This document shows, piece by piece, positions 6,195-12,736 of a DNA stretch of 12,736 nucleotides. How positions within the stretch are numbered: the stretch's first letter is position 1; every line of letters begins with the position of its first letter. Origin of the DNA: Actinomycetes bacterium. Its GTDB lineage: Bacteria; Actinomycetota; Actinomycetes; Mycobacteriales; Mycobacteriaceae. Position numbers and translations under genes: made by a program. The notes beneath the pieces were generated by a model, which ran no database searches, was not told the origin of the DNA, and saw only the letters and a list, made by a program, of their open reading frames with translations. The stretch lies in the NCBI GenBank assembly GCA_022600695.1, contig JAHZJY010000385.1, positions 1-12,736 on the forward strand, read 5' to 3'.

Positions 6195-7192
6195 CGGGCA
6201 CCCCCCAGGAACAGCAGCCCAACCACCGTCGCGACCACCGTCGCGACAACGAACGTCGTCGGGGCGAAACGCATGGCGAACGCGCGGCCGAACATGCCCA
6301 CCTGCATCGCAAACAATTTGACGTCCACGGCCGGCCCCACGACCAGGAACACCAATCGCGGCAACAACGGCAGCATGGTCAGGCTCGCCGCCACGAACGC
6401 GTCCGCCTCCGAGCAGAGCGCCAGCACGAACGCCAGAATCGCCATGGTGAGGATGCCGAGTAACAGTTGGCCGGCCAGATGCTCGTAGACCGCCGACGGC
6501 ACCAGCACGTTCAGGGCCGCCGCGGTCGCCGCGCCGAGCACCAGATACGAGGCGGCCTGCAGGAAGTCGTGCCGTGCGGCCTCAGTGAACATGGTCCACT
6601 TCGAACCGCCGCCGTGATGTGCTCGCGGCAGCAGCCGGGTGATCCACTCGGAACGACCCCAGCGTGACCACACGGCACCCATGACGACCGCGGTGAGCAG
6701 GGACGCCGTGAACCGAGCACCGACCATGGCGGGTTCGCCGGGAAAGGCCACCGCCGTCGATACCAGGACCACCGGATTGATGGCCGGCGCCGCGAGCATG
6801 AAAGTCAGGGCAGCAGCACCGCGACGGTCGTTCGACTCAGCGTCGCCGAACAACCTGCGGGCCACCGGAACCGCTCCACACTCGCAGCCCGGTAAGGCGG
6901 CGCCCCCCACCCCGGCGGTCAGGATCGCCGCACCCGTTCGCCGGGGCAGCCAGCGAGCCAAACGGTCCGGGGAGACATACGCCGCGATCAACCCGCTGAT
7001 CACCACACCGAGAGCCAAGAAGGGCAGCGCTTGGACGAAGACCCCGCAGAACACCGTGGCGGCGGTCGCCAAGTCCGGCCGCCCCACCACGAAACCCCGA
7101 ATTGCGCCGCCGAACAAGGCCATGACGACCAGGGCCGCGACGAGGACCTCCATCGACCCGCCGAATCGCCGACGCACGGCCCCGGCTACCAC
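6191..7192 (-). CDS. DUF318/COG0701 permease (YraQ/ArsP_2-like)
   Basis: The 333-residue protein has about eight hydrophobic segments. It shows family signatures: PGCECGAVPVARRL around residues 101-114 with Cys103 and Cys105, LAAPAINPVVLVSTAVAF after it, and CSEADAFVAAS in the second half. These half-repeat motifs place it with the DUF318 permeases. Proteins of this group have been linked to arsenical or metal transport, but substrate and direction are unknown for this branch. The start chosen is a GTG 18 nt after the znuB stop, preceded by a GGGGCG-like sequence; an internal ATG at codon 14 (MEVL, base 7153) is an alternative. It sits between znuB and the TIGR03943 partner, so it is likely expressed with the zinc importer. 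Confidence 0.8.
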   Translation of the reverse strand: MVAGAVRRRFGGSMEVLVAALVVMALFGGAIRGFVVGRPDLATAATVFCGVFVQALPFLALGVVISGLIAAYVSPDRLARWLPRRTGAAILTAGVGGAALPGCECGAVPVARRLFGDAESNDRRGAAALTFMLAAPAINPVVLVSTAVAFPGEPAMVGARFTASLLTAVVMGAVWSRWGRSEWITRLLPRAHHGGGSKWTMFTEAARHDFLQAASYLVLGAATAAALNVLVPSAVYEHLAGQLLLGILTMAILAFVLALCSEADAFVAASLTMLPLLPRLVFLVVGPAVDVKLFAMQVGMFGRAFAMRFAPTTFVVATVVATVVGLLFLGGAR

Positions 7193-7210
7193 TAACGCCC
7201 CATCAGCGCG

Positions 7211-8128
7211 TCACCGGTGGCTGTGGTCACCGAAACTTCGTTGATTCTCGGTGATCGCAGCCGACATCCGTTGTGCGGCCGCGGATCGTGGCCGGACGTG
7301 CCGTTCAACCAGCCAGGCAATCAACCACACACTGCACGCGATCGTGACGATGACGAAGCTGGGCGGCAAGTTGAACATCGCTGACAGGACGACACCGAGC
7401 CACACCGACACCAAGCTGATCGCGGTGGAGATGATCATCGCCGTGGGCGGTTTCGGCGTAAGCATGATCGCTGTCGCGGCAGGGGTGACGACAAGCGCGA
7501 AAAGTAGCAGCGTTCCGACTGCCTGTACCGCCATGGTCACGGCCAACCCGAGCAGCGCCATGAAGATCATCGACAACCAACGCACCGGCAGCCCCTTGGC
7601 CTCCGCGACTTCGGCGTTGACCGAGCTGTACAGCAGGGGCCGATAGATCAAGGCGATGCTCACCGCCAGCAACACCAGCAACACGGCGAACGTCACGAGT
7701 TGTTCGTGGGAGATGGCCAGCAGATTACCGAACAGGACATTTGTCATCGTGCTCGACGATTTCGTCGCCAATGAGTTGAAGAACAGTCCGAACCCGGTTG
7801 CCAGGGCGAGGACGGTGCCGGTGGCCACCTCACGGTCGGATCGGCGGGTACCGAGCACCCCGATGACCAACGCTCCGCCGACGCAGAACACGCCGAGACC
7901 CAATGCGGTGGGGACCCCGAGAAGCACCGCGCCGGTGGCGCCGGGCAGACCGATGTGGGCCAGTGCGTGGGCAGCGAACGCGGTATTGCGGACGACGACG
8001 AAGTAGCCGATCAAGCCCGCAGCGAGGGCGACGATCGTGCCGCCAGCCAAAGCGTTCTTCATGAACGGCGACGTGAGGATCGGCCACCAATTGTCCTGGT
8101 AGCCGATGGCCAGCACGGCGGTCGTCAT
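7211..8128 (-). CDS. znuB: Zinc ABC transporter permease ZnuB
   Basis: The 305-residue integral membrane protein belongs to the ZnuB/MntB/TroC permease family (COG1108). Seen are about eight to nine hydrophobic helices and family-typical stretches FVVVRNTAFAAHALAHIGLP, with the conserved Ala/His region after the second helix, and AEAKGLPVRW, followed by LLFALVVTPAATA in the translocation part. It forms the membrane channel of the uptake system with ZnuC bound on the cytoplasmic side and ZnuA delivering metal from outside. Its ATG overlaps the znuC TAA by one base (TAATG, 8126-8130). The C-terminal tail ends in a short GDHSHR. Zinc rather than manganese is assigned from context, i.e. zinc-type regulators and zinc-free ribosomal proteins nearby. 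Confidence 0.9.
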   Translation of the reverse strand: MTTAVLAIGYQDNWWPILTSPFMKNALAGGTIVALAAGLIGYFVVVRNTAFAAHALAHIGLPGATGAVLLGVPTALGLGVFCVGGALVIGVLGTRRSDREVATGTVLALATGFGLFFNSLATKSSSTMTNVLFGNLLAISHEQLVTFAVLLVLLAVSIALIYRPLLYSSVNAEVAEAKGLPVRWLSMIFMALLGLAVTMAVQAVGTLLLFALVVTPAATAIMLTPKPPTAMIISTAISLVSVWLGVVLSAMFNLPPSFVIVTIACSVWLIAWLVERHVRPRSAAAQRMSAAITENQRSFGDHSHR

Positions 8129-8913
8129 TACGTGCTCCTCATGTATAACTCGCCCTGCGGTGTGCGGACGACTTGGATCGGGGTGCCATACAGATGGGTG
8201 AGCAGTCTTTCCTCGACCACGCCGTCCAGGGTGTCGAAGTGGGCGTGGCCGTCCAGCAGGTAAATTGCGCTGCTCAGCACGCTCAACAGTGGGTTCAAAT
8301 CGTGCGCGACGACCAGGATCGTCACACCGAGTTGCTGGTTGATCCGCCTGAGCAGTTCAACGATCTCGCGCTGATTCCGCAGATCCAACGCCGCCAGCGG
8401 CTCGTCGAGGATGAGAATCTTCGGATATGCGGCCAGCGCCTCGGCGATCGCCACCCGCTGACGCTGCCCGCCGGAAAGCTCGGAGAGCCGTCGTCGGGCC
8501 AATGACCCTGCATCCACCGAGTCCAGCACCTCGGCGACCCGCCGGCGTTCCTCGCCGGTGGGGCGTCCGAAGGCCCACCGAGTTCCGTTGAGGCCCAGCA
8601 TGACGGCATCGCAAACACGGATTGCATCCCCGGAGGATGACGCATAGTTCTGCGGCACATAGCCGATGGACTCGTTGACCTCGCCGGGCGGCTTCCCCAG
8701 CACCCGCACCCGACCGGACGCGGTGGGCATCGATCCGAGGACCACATTCAGCAGGCTGGTCTTACCTGAGCCGTTCGATCCGATAACCGCCACAATCCCA
8801 CCGGCAGGAACCTCAAAGGTGCCCTCCGACCAGATCAGATTCCCCCCGCGCACCACGCTGACGTCGTCGAAACTCAGCGCGGGAGCGGTGGAGTCGGGCT
8901 CACCCAGCGACAC
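8128..8913 (-). CDS. znuC: Zinc ABC transporter ATPase ZnuC
   Basis: The 261-residue protein has every core element of an ABC ATPase: Walker A GSNGSGKTS (about residues 45-53), a Q-loop YVPQNY (about 85-90), the signature LSGGQRQR (146-153), Walker B ILILDEP (166-172) with the D-loop LAALD, and the switch His in VVAHDLNP. It would hydrolyse ATP to power uptake through ZnuB. The GTG start at 8913 lies inside the 3' end of znuA (14-nt overlap), typical of a translationally coupled operon. The first 13 residues are hydrophilic and variable; no better downstream start is seen. Substrate assignment rests on the neighbours. Confidence 0.92.
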   Translation of the reverse strand: MSLGEPDSTAPALSFDDVSVVRGGNLIWSEGTFEVPAGGIVAVIGSNGSGKTSLLNVVLGSMPTASGRVRVLGKPPGEVNESIGYVPQNYASSSGDAIRVCDAVMLGLNGTRWAFGRPTGEERRRVAEVLDSVDAGSLARRRLSELSGGQRQRVAIAEALAAYPKILILDEPLAALDLRNQREIVELLRRINQQLGVTILVVAHDLNPLLSVLSSAIYLLDGHAHFDTLDGVVEERLLTHLYGTPIQVVRTPQGELYMRST

Positions 8914-9838
8914 CGAGCGCCTTCGCCAGAGCGTTCAACTGGTCGACCTGCCAGGTCTCGAACGAAGTGGTTCCCGGCGGCACCGTCTCGGTGACCTCGA
9001 CCACCGGCACGTTCGCAGCCGCGGCAGCCGAACGGATCTGCTCAGGTACCGATCCTTCAGTCTGCGTGTTGTAGATCAGAACATCGATTTGGCGATCGGC
9101 CAAGGCGCTCCGGAAAGCTTCCAGATCCGCCGGCGAGGGATCGGAGTCGTTCGCCGACGCCGTCTGATAGCCCGCCGGCGTCTTATCCACCAGGCCGACA
9201 GCCTCCGCGGTGTAATCGAAGACGCTCTCGGTCGCCGCATAGGTCTTGCCCGCCGCGCCCGCCTTGATATCGCCGAGCAACGCGTCATAGGGCTCAAGGC
9301 TGGTACTGAAAGCGGCCCGTCGGTCGGCGAAATAGCTCTGCGCTTCCGGCGCCAGTTTCTCCAGTTCGGCAGTGACGGCGTCCGCGACCGCGACCACCGC
9401 AGACGGGCGGTACCAGAGGTGCGGATTGGACCCCGCGGGGGTCTCGGTCACCACGCCGGCATCCACAACCGGTGCCTTCGGAGCGGATGTTGCGGCGAAC
9501 TTCGACGCCCACGGGTCGTACCCCGCTCCGTTGACGACGACGAGTTGGGCCTTCGCGAAGGTCGCGGCATCCGCCGGTGAGGGTTCGAATTCGTGCGGCT
9601 CGACCGCGGAACTGGCCAGCACCGTCTTCACCTCGGCGCAATCACCGCCCAACTCCTGGACGATATCGCCCCATTGATCCACGCTCACCACGACATTGAC
9701 TGGCGCGGTCGGACATTCTCCCGCCGGCGCGCCGGTGTCCCGTCCGTCGCGCGAGGAGCATGCGGACAATCCGAGAGGGGCGACGAGTGCGATGGCCGCC
9801 GCCGCAGCGCCGATCATTCGAGGTCGATGAGCATTCAC
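8900..9838 (-). CDS. znuA: Zinc ABC transporter substrate-binding lipoprotein ZnuA
   Basis: The 312-residue protein carries a signal peptide with lipobox LSAC (Cys27) and belongs to the cluster A-I metal-binding proteins (ZnuA/TroA family). Candidate ligands are His82 in EPHEFEPSP and His140 in NPHLWYRP. The third ligand position, usually a His before an aromatic Gly-Tyr motif, reads ATESVFDY with Glu204. There is no His-rich loop between the first two ligand sites, unlike enterobacterial ZnuA; that segment is short. The GTG start at 9838 sits 8 nt downstream of a TACTAT -10 hexamer, so the transcript may be leaderless. It is the first gene of the operon znuA-znuC-znuB-permease-TIGR03943 and is divergent from the SmtB-type regulator. 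Zinc as substrate is strongly suggested by context but not shown by the site itself. Confidence 0.88.
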   Translation of the reverse strand: MNAHRPRMIGAAAAAIALVAPLGLSACSSRDGRDTGAPAGECPTAPVNVVVSVDQWGDIVQELGGDCAEVKTVLASSAVEPHEFEPSPADAATFAKAQLVVVNGAGYDPWASKFAATSAPKAPVVDAGVVTETPAGSNPHLWYRPSAVVAVADAVTAELEKLAPEAQSYFADRRAAFSTSLEPYDALLGDIKAGAAGKTYAATESVFDYTAEAVGLVDKTPAGYQTASANDSDPSPADLEAFRSALADRQIDVLIYNTQTEGSVPEQIRSAAAAANVPVVEVTETVPPGTTSFETWQVDQLNALAKALGVAG

Positions 9839-9846
9839 AATTGGTA

Positions 9847-9865
9847 ATAGTAACCGTTTTCAATA
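9847..9865 (-). promoter_or_regulatory. znuA promoter with Zur-like element
   Basis: On the minus strand TATTGAAAACGGTTACTAT runs across this site. Its first nine bases (TATTGAAAA) are the same as in the mrf operator, and the core TGAAAACGGTTACTA keeps the left half of the Zur-type palindrome but only part of the right half. The last six bases, TACTAT (9847-9852), fit a -10 element 8 nt before the GTG start of znuA. A repressor here would cover the -10. The match is weaker than the two boxes at 3144 and 3199. Confidence 0.5.
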
Positions 9866-9940
9866 GCGGTTCGCATCGGCGGGTGCGAACCCGACCCGGG
9901 TGCCCGATCGGTGCTGGCCTCGCCCTCCCGGAGGCGCGTC

Positions 9941-9976
9941 TTGACGCGTCATATAGTTATATGCGATTATGAACAT
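9941..9976 (+). promoter_or_regulatory. Leaderless promoter of the ArsR/SmtB regulator
   Basis: TTGACG (9941-9946) and GATTAT (9965-9970) are 18 nt apart. The GTG start at 9977 follows the -10 after 6 nt, the same spacing as in the promoter at 902-935. A second possible -10, TATAGT at 9952-9957, lies within the spacer. The candidate operator 9950-9963 occupies the spacer, where a bound repressor would block RNA polymerase. Confidence 0.5.
9950..9963. promoter_or_regulatory. Candidate operator of the ArsR/SmtB regulator
   Basis: CATATA-GT-TATATG is a perfect 6-2-6 inverted repeat. ArsR/SmtB repressors bind AT-rich imperfect inverted repeats with a 2-nt centre, often at their own promoter. It lies between the -35 and -10 of the regulator gene, so autoregulation is the simplest reading. 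Binding is inferred. Confidence 0.5.
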
Positions 9977-10279
9977 GTGACATCAGCATCGGCCGGAGAA
10001 ACCGAAATCCGGGTTGCAGCGGCTGAGCTGCTTCGGGCGCTTGGGCATCCCCTCCGGATGGGGATCGTTCAAACGCTTGCAGACCAGCCCCTGTGCGTCC
10101 ACGAACTTGTGGACGTCCTGCGGGTGGACCAGCCGCTGGTGTCACAACATCTCCGAGTCCTTCGTTCAGCGCGGGTTCTTCGCACCGAGCGACGCGGCAA
10201 GGAGGTTCTCTATTCGCTTGCCGACCGGCATGTTGCCCACATCGCCGCAGACGCAATTACCCACGTACAGGAGCACTGA
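9977..10279 (+). CDS. ArsR/SmtB-family zinc-sensing repressor
   Basis: From the GTG at 9977 the protein has 100 residues, the usual size of the family. A winged-helix domain is clear: ALGHPLRMGIVQTL (helix 1-2), PLCVHELVDVL (helix 3, with Cys40), DQPLVSQHLRVLRSARVL (recognition helix, 51-68) and the wing RTERRGKEVLYSL. The last helix contains D83-x-H85-x10-H96-x2-E99, exactly the alpha-5 site by which SmtB, ZiaR and CzrA sense zinc. Zinc binding should release it from DNA. A longer reading from a GTG at 9911 would begin inside the promoter and adds no conserved residues; the leaderless promoter supports 9977. It is followed by the His-rich gene after one base and is divergent from znuA. The M. 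tuberculosis relative Rv2358 (SmtB) is encoded with zur; here the partner is different. Confidence 0.88.
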   Translation: MTSASAGETEIRVAAAELLRALGHPLRMGIVQTLADQPLCVHELVDVLRVDQPLVSQHLRVLRSARVLRTERRGKEVLYSLADRHVAHIAADAITHVQEH

Positions 10280-10280
10280 G

Positions 10281-10577
10281 ATGACGCACGCAGTTCACAC
10301 CGATCACCCGCACGCCCACACAGCAACCTGTGGACACGCCGCGGTGCAGCACGGCGACCACGTGGACTACCTCCACGACGGACACGCCCACCACCAGCAC
10401 GCTGATCACTACGACGAATGTGATGTCTCCGATCTGCATGCCACCGCCGAAGATCACTCCCTTCACCAGCACGGGCCGGACTGCGGCCACGAGGCGGTAC
10501 AGCACGGCGACCACGTCGACTACCTCCATGACGGCCACCGCCACGCGGCACACGCGGATCATTACGACGAACACTGA
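10281..10577 (+). CDS. Histidine-rich two-repeat protein, candidate zinc buffer
   Basis: This 98-residue protein has 27 His, 15 Asp and 3 Cys (17, 47, 68). It consists of two 30-residue repeats, residues 17-46 and 68-97, identical at 26 of 30 positions; each begins CGH, contains QHGDHVDYLHDGH and ends HADHYDE. A His-rich leader and a linker (DLHATAEDHSLHQHG) surround them. There is no signal peptide or membrane segment, so it should be cytoplasmic. Similar HGDHVDYLHDGH-type proteins occur in other bacteria near metal transport genes, sometimes annotated vaguely as zinc transport proteins. The ATG follows the regulator stop by one base and has GGAG at 10269-10272, so the two form an operon. 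If the regulator is released by zinc, this protein is made in zinc excess and could store or buffer it. That function is inference. Confidence 0.85.
   Translation: MTHAVHTDHPHAHTATCGHAAVQHGDHVDYLHDGHAHHQHADHYDECDVSDLHATAEDHSLHQHGPDCGHEAVQHGDHVDYLHDGHRHAAHADHYDEH
10329..10571 (+). repeat. Internal tandem duplication in the His-rich gene
   Basis: Bases 10329-10418 and 10482-10571 encode the two 30-residue repeats, with a period of 153 nt. The DNA is well conserved too (for example GTGGACTACCTCCA against GTCGACTACCTCCA), so the duplication is either recent or held by strong selection. Confidence 0.85.
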
Positions 10578-10595
10578 TCCCGGCGCCGGGGCCAC

Positions 10596-10635
10596 GCCAT
10601 CCCCTGTGATGCCAACCGGTATCCCAGGGGATGGC
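10596..10635. terminator. Stem-loop after the His-rich gene, likely terminator
   Basis: GCCATCCCCTG (10596-10606) and CAGGGGATGGC (10625-10635) pair perfectly over 11 bp with an 18-nt loop. It starts 18 nt after the His-rich gene stop. There is no run of T behind it, which is usual for mycobacterial terminators. From here to 10847, about 210 nt, I see no gene; TATCAT at 10797-10802 may be a -10 element for htpG. Confidence 0.6.
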
Positions 10636-10847
10636 CAAGGCGCGTCGGCGAGACTATCGGTCGCACGCGGACAACCTTGGTGATCGACAGCCATGTCGGC
10701 GCTGAGTCGGCGCGGACCTGGTCTCTGCCGATTCGGGTTTCCTGCGGTTTTCCCAAGTGACCTCTGCCGCGAAAAGGGCTCCGTTCGGCTGCTGCGTATC
10801 ATCTGCCCGGCGGCCGTTTCGAGGGCCGTCTTGGGGAAGGGAACCAC

Positions 10848-12736
10848 ATGAACGCACATGTTGAACAGCGGGAGTTCCAGGCCGAAGCGCGCCAACTGCT
10901 GGATCTGATGATCCACTCCGTGTACTCGAACAAGGACTCGTTTCTGCGGGAGTTGATCTCCAACGCATCCGACGCCCTGGACAAACTGCGCATCGAGGCA
11001 TTCCGGAACAAGGACCTCGACGTCGATACCTCCGACCTGCACATCGAGATCGAGGTGGACAAGGACGCTCGCACGCTGACTGTTCGGGACAACGGCATCG
11101 GCATGGCCCGCGATGAAGTCGTCGATCTCATCGGCACGCTGGCCAAGTCCGGCACCGCGCAACTCCGCGAGCAGTTGCGTGCTGCCCAGAACGCCGATGA
11201 GTCACAGGAGTTGATCGGCCAGTTCGGTATCGGGTTCTACTCGACGTTCATGGCGGCCGACACGGTCGTCCTGCTCACCCGTAAGGCCGGCGAGGGCGCC
11301 GCCACGCGCTGGGAGTCCAGCGGTGAGGGCACCTACACCATCGAATCGGTCGATCACGCCCCGCAGGGCACGGCGGTCACCCTGCATCTCAAACCCGAAG
11401 ACGCCGAGGACGAACTGCACGACTACACCTCGGAGTCGAAGATCAGGAACCTGGTCAAGAAGTACTCCGACTTCATCGCCTGGCCCATCCGGATGGACGT
11501 CGAGCGGCGCACACCCCCCGAGGAAGACGGTGGCGACGAGGTCGTGACCATCGAAACCGAGACCCTCAACTCCATGAAGGCGCTCTGGGCCAGGCCCCGG
11601 GACGAGGTCTCCGACGAGGAGTACACCGAGTTCTACAAGCACATCGCCCATGCCTGGGACGACCCCCTGGAAATCATCCCGATGAAGGCCGAGGGCACCT
11701 TCGAATACCAGGCGCTGCTTTTCATCCCCTCACATGCCCCGTTCGACCTGTTCAACCGCGACGCCTTCGGGATCGAGCTCTATGTCAAACGCGTCTTCAT
11801 CATGGGCGACTGCGATCAGCTCATGCCCGAGTACCTGCGCTTCGTCAAAGGCGTCGTCGACGCACAGGACATGTCGCTCAACGTTTCCCGCGAAATTCTC
11901 CAGCAGGACCGCCAGGTCAAGGCGATCCGCCGCCGGCTGACCAAAAAAGTCCTTTCCACGATCAAGGATCTTCAGTCCGAGCGCCCGGAGGACTACCGCA
12001 CGTTCTGGACTCAGTTCGGGCGGGTACTCAAAGAGGGCCTGCTGTCAGATTTCGACAACCAGGACACCCTGCTTCAGGTCTCGTCGTTCGCCTCGACTCT
12101 GAGCGAGGAGGAGCCCACCACCCTCGCCGAATACGTCGAGCGGATGAAGGACGGCCAGACGCAGATCTACTACGCGACCGGCGAATCCCGTCAGCAACTC
12201 CTCAAATCGCCGCACCTGGAGGCATTCAAGGCCAAGGGCTACGAAGTGCTGCTGCTCACCGACCCGGTCGATGAGGTCTGGGTCGGGACGGTCACCGAAT
12301 TCGGCGGCAAGCCACTTCAATCGGTGGCCAGGGGCGAAGCCGACCTCGGATCCGAGGAGGACACCAACACCGCCGAGCGCGAGGAACAGCAGAAGGAGTT
12401 CGCTGACCTGCTGACCTGGTTGCAACAGGCGCTCGCCGACCACGTCAAGCAGGTCCGGCTATCCACCCGGTTAACCGAGTCGCCGGCCTGCCTGATCACC
12501 GACACCTTCGGCATCACGCCTGCGCTCGCGCGCATCTACCAGGCCTCCGGACAGGAAGTGCCGGCCGGCAAGCGCACACTCGAGATCAATCCGGACCATC
12601 CGCTCGTCACCGGCTTACGCCAAGCCCATCAGGACCGTGGCGAAGACTCCTCCCTGGCCGAAACGGCCGAACTGCTCTATGGAACAGCGCTTCTCGCCGA
12701 AGGCGGGACGCCGGAGGATCCGGCGGCGTTCGCCGC
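10848..12736 (+). CDS. htpG: Molecular chaperone HtpG (Hsp90), 3' end outside the window
   Basis: The frame is open from the ATG at 10848 to the window edge (629 codons); the family is about 640-650 residues in mycobacteria, so only a short C-terminal piece is missing. The N-terminal ATPase domain shows all GHKL motifs: ELISNASDALDKLR (residues 35-48, catalytic Glu and Mg-binding Asn), DNGIGM (81-86), GTLAKSGT (96-103) and GQFGIGFYS (124-132). The middle domain has LNVSREILQQDRQVK with the Arg that contacts ATP, and the C-terminal dimerisation part follows a charged stretch (about 505-520). It helps fold client proteins in the cytoplasm using ATP. GGGGAAGGGAA precedes the ATG. I see no clear CIRCE or HAIR heat-shock operator in the 210-nt leader. 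It appears separate from the zinc genes, which end at the stem-loop. Confidence 0.97.
   Translation, partial: MNAHVEQREFQAEARQLLDLMIHSVYSNKDSFLRELISNASDALDKLRIEAFRNKDLDVDTSDLHIEIEVDKDARTLTVRDNGIGMARDEVVDLIGTLAKSGTAQLREQLRAAQNADESQELIGQFGIGFYSTFMAADTVVLLTRKAGEGAATRWESSGEGTYTIESVDHAPQGTAVTLHLKPEDAEDELHDYTSESKIRNLVKKYSDFIAWPIRMDVERRTPPEEDGGDEVVTIETETLNSMKALWARPRDEVSDEEYTEFYKHIAHAWDDPLEIIPMKAEGTFEYQALLFIPSHAPFDLFNRDAFGIELYVKRVFIMGDCDQLMPEYLRFVKGVVDAQDMSLNVSREILQQDRQVKAIRRRLTKKVLSTIKDLQSERPEDYRTFWTQFGRVLKEGLLSDFDNQDTLLQVSSFASTLSEEEPTTLAEYVERMKDGQTQIYYATGESRQQLLKSPHLEAFKAKGYEVLLLTDPVDEVWVGTVTEFGGKPLQSVARGEADLGSEEDTNTAEREEQQKEFADLLTWLQQALADHVKQVRLSTRLTESPACLITDTFGITPALARIYQASGQEVPAGKRTLEINPDHPLVTGLRQAHQDRGEDSSLAETAELLYGTALLAEGGTPEDPAAFA

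Noticed and set aside
9911..9976. Longer start of the ArsR/SmtB gene at a GTG (9911)
   Set aside because: The extra 22 codons overlap the predicted -35, -10 and operator and resemble no ArsR N-terminus; the GTG at 9977 gives normal family length.
10257..11162. 301-codon minus-strand frame across the His-rich gene and the htpG start
   Set aside because: Val/Gly-rich product (repeated VVDVVAVL) is the reverse reading of the His/Asp codons of the repeat protein; it also crosses a likely terminator and the htpG start.
1..12736. CRISPR arrays, tRNA or rRNA genes
   Set aside because: No regularly spaced short repeats and no cloverleaf-like or rRNA-like sequence noticed on reading; the only repeats are the segmental duplicate and the His-rich codon repeat.

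Overview
The window looks like chromosomal DNA of a high-GC actinomycete, almost certainly a mycobacterium (Mycobacterium/Mycolicibacterium). The basis is the family content: a Tat-exported DUF1906 protein, an LpqN-type lipoprotein, the Mrf-type degenerate CobW protein, cysteine-free ribosomal protein paralogues, and several apparently leaderless starts. I recognised these families from memory of their sequences, not from a database search.

The dominant theme is zinc homeostasis. Left part (48-1631): a Tat-secreted glycoside-hydrolase-like protein, then a CIA30-domain lipoprotein with a clear leaderless promoter. Next (1677-3636) is a divergent zinc-starvation unit. On the minus strand lie mrf and rpmE2 (ribosome-hibernation recruitment factor and zinc-free L31). 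On the plus strand lie rpmB2 and rpmG2 (zinc-free L28 and L33). Two Zur-box-like palindromes sit between them. The usual continuation of the plus-strand operon, rpsN2-rpsR2, is absent. Immediately after an intact ribosome binding site and ATG at the rpsN2 position, the sequence switches (3641) into a decayed direct duplicate of the neighbouring block 1019-1920, that is the CIA30 lipoprotein gene plus the rpmE2 end. This copy carries two internal deletions and lacks its signal peptide.

Middle (4295-5313): an LpqN-family lipoprotein and a small secreted four-cysteine protein. The minus-strand block 9838-5463 is a tightly packed five-gene operon: znuA, znuC, znuB, a DUF318/COG0701 permease and its TIGR03943/DUF1980 partner. 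Divergent from it is an ArsR/SmtB regulator with a textbook alpha-5 zinc site, followed by a 98-residue protein with 27 histidines built from two near-identical 30-residue repeats. The right end holds htpG (Hsp90), cut off by the window edge.

Working model (inference): under zinc starvation Zur leaves its boxes, so uptake (znuACB, perhaps the permease pair) and the zinc-sparing ribosomal set are switched on. Under zinc excess the SmtB-type repressor leaves its own operator and the His-rich protein is made as a zinc buffer. The two switches are back to back at 9839-9976. The most unusual points are the overwritten rpsN2-rpsR2 position, with a new arginine-rich micro-ORF under an inherited ribosomal-protein start, and the SmtB/His-rich pair facing the znu operon.
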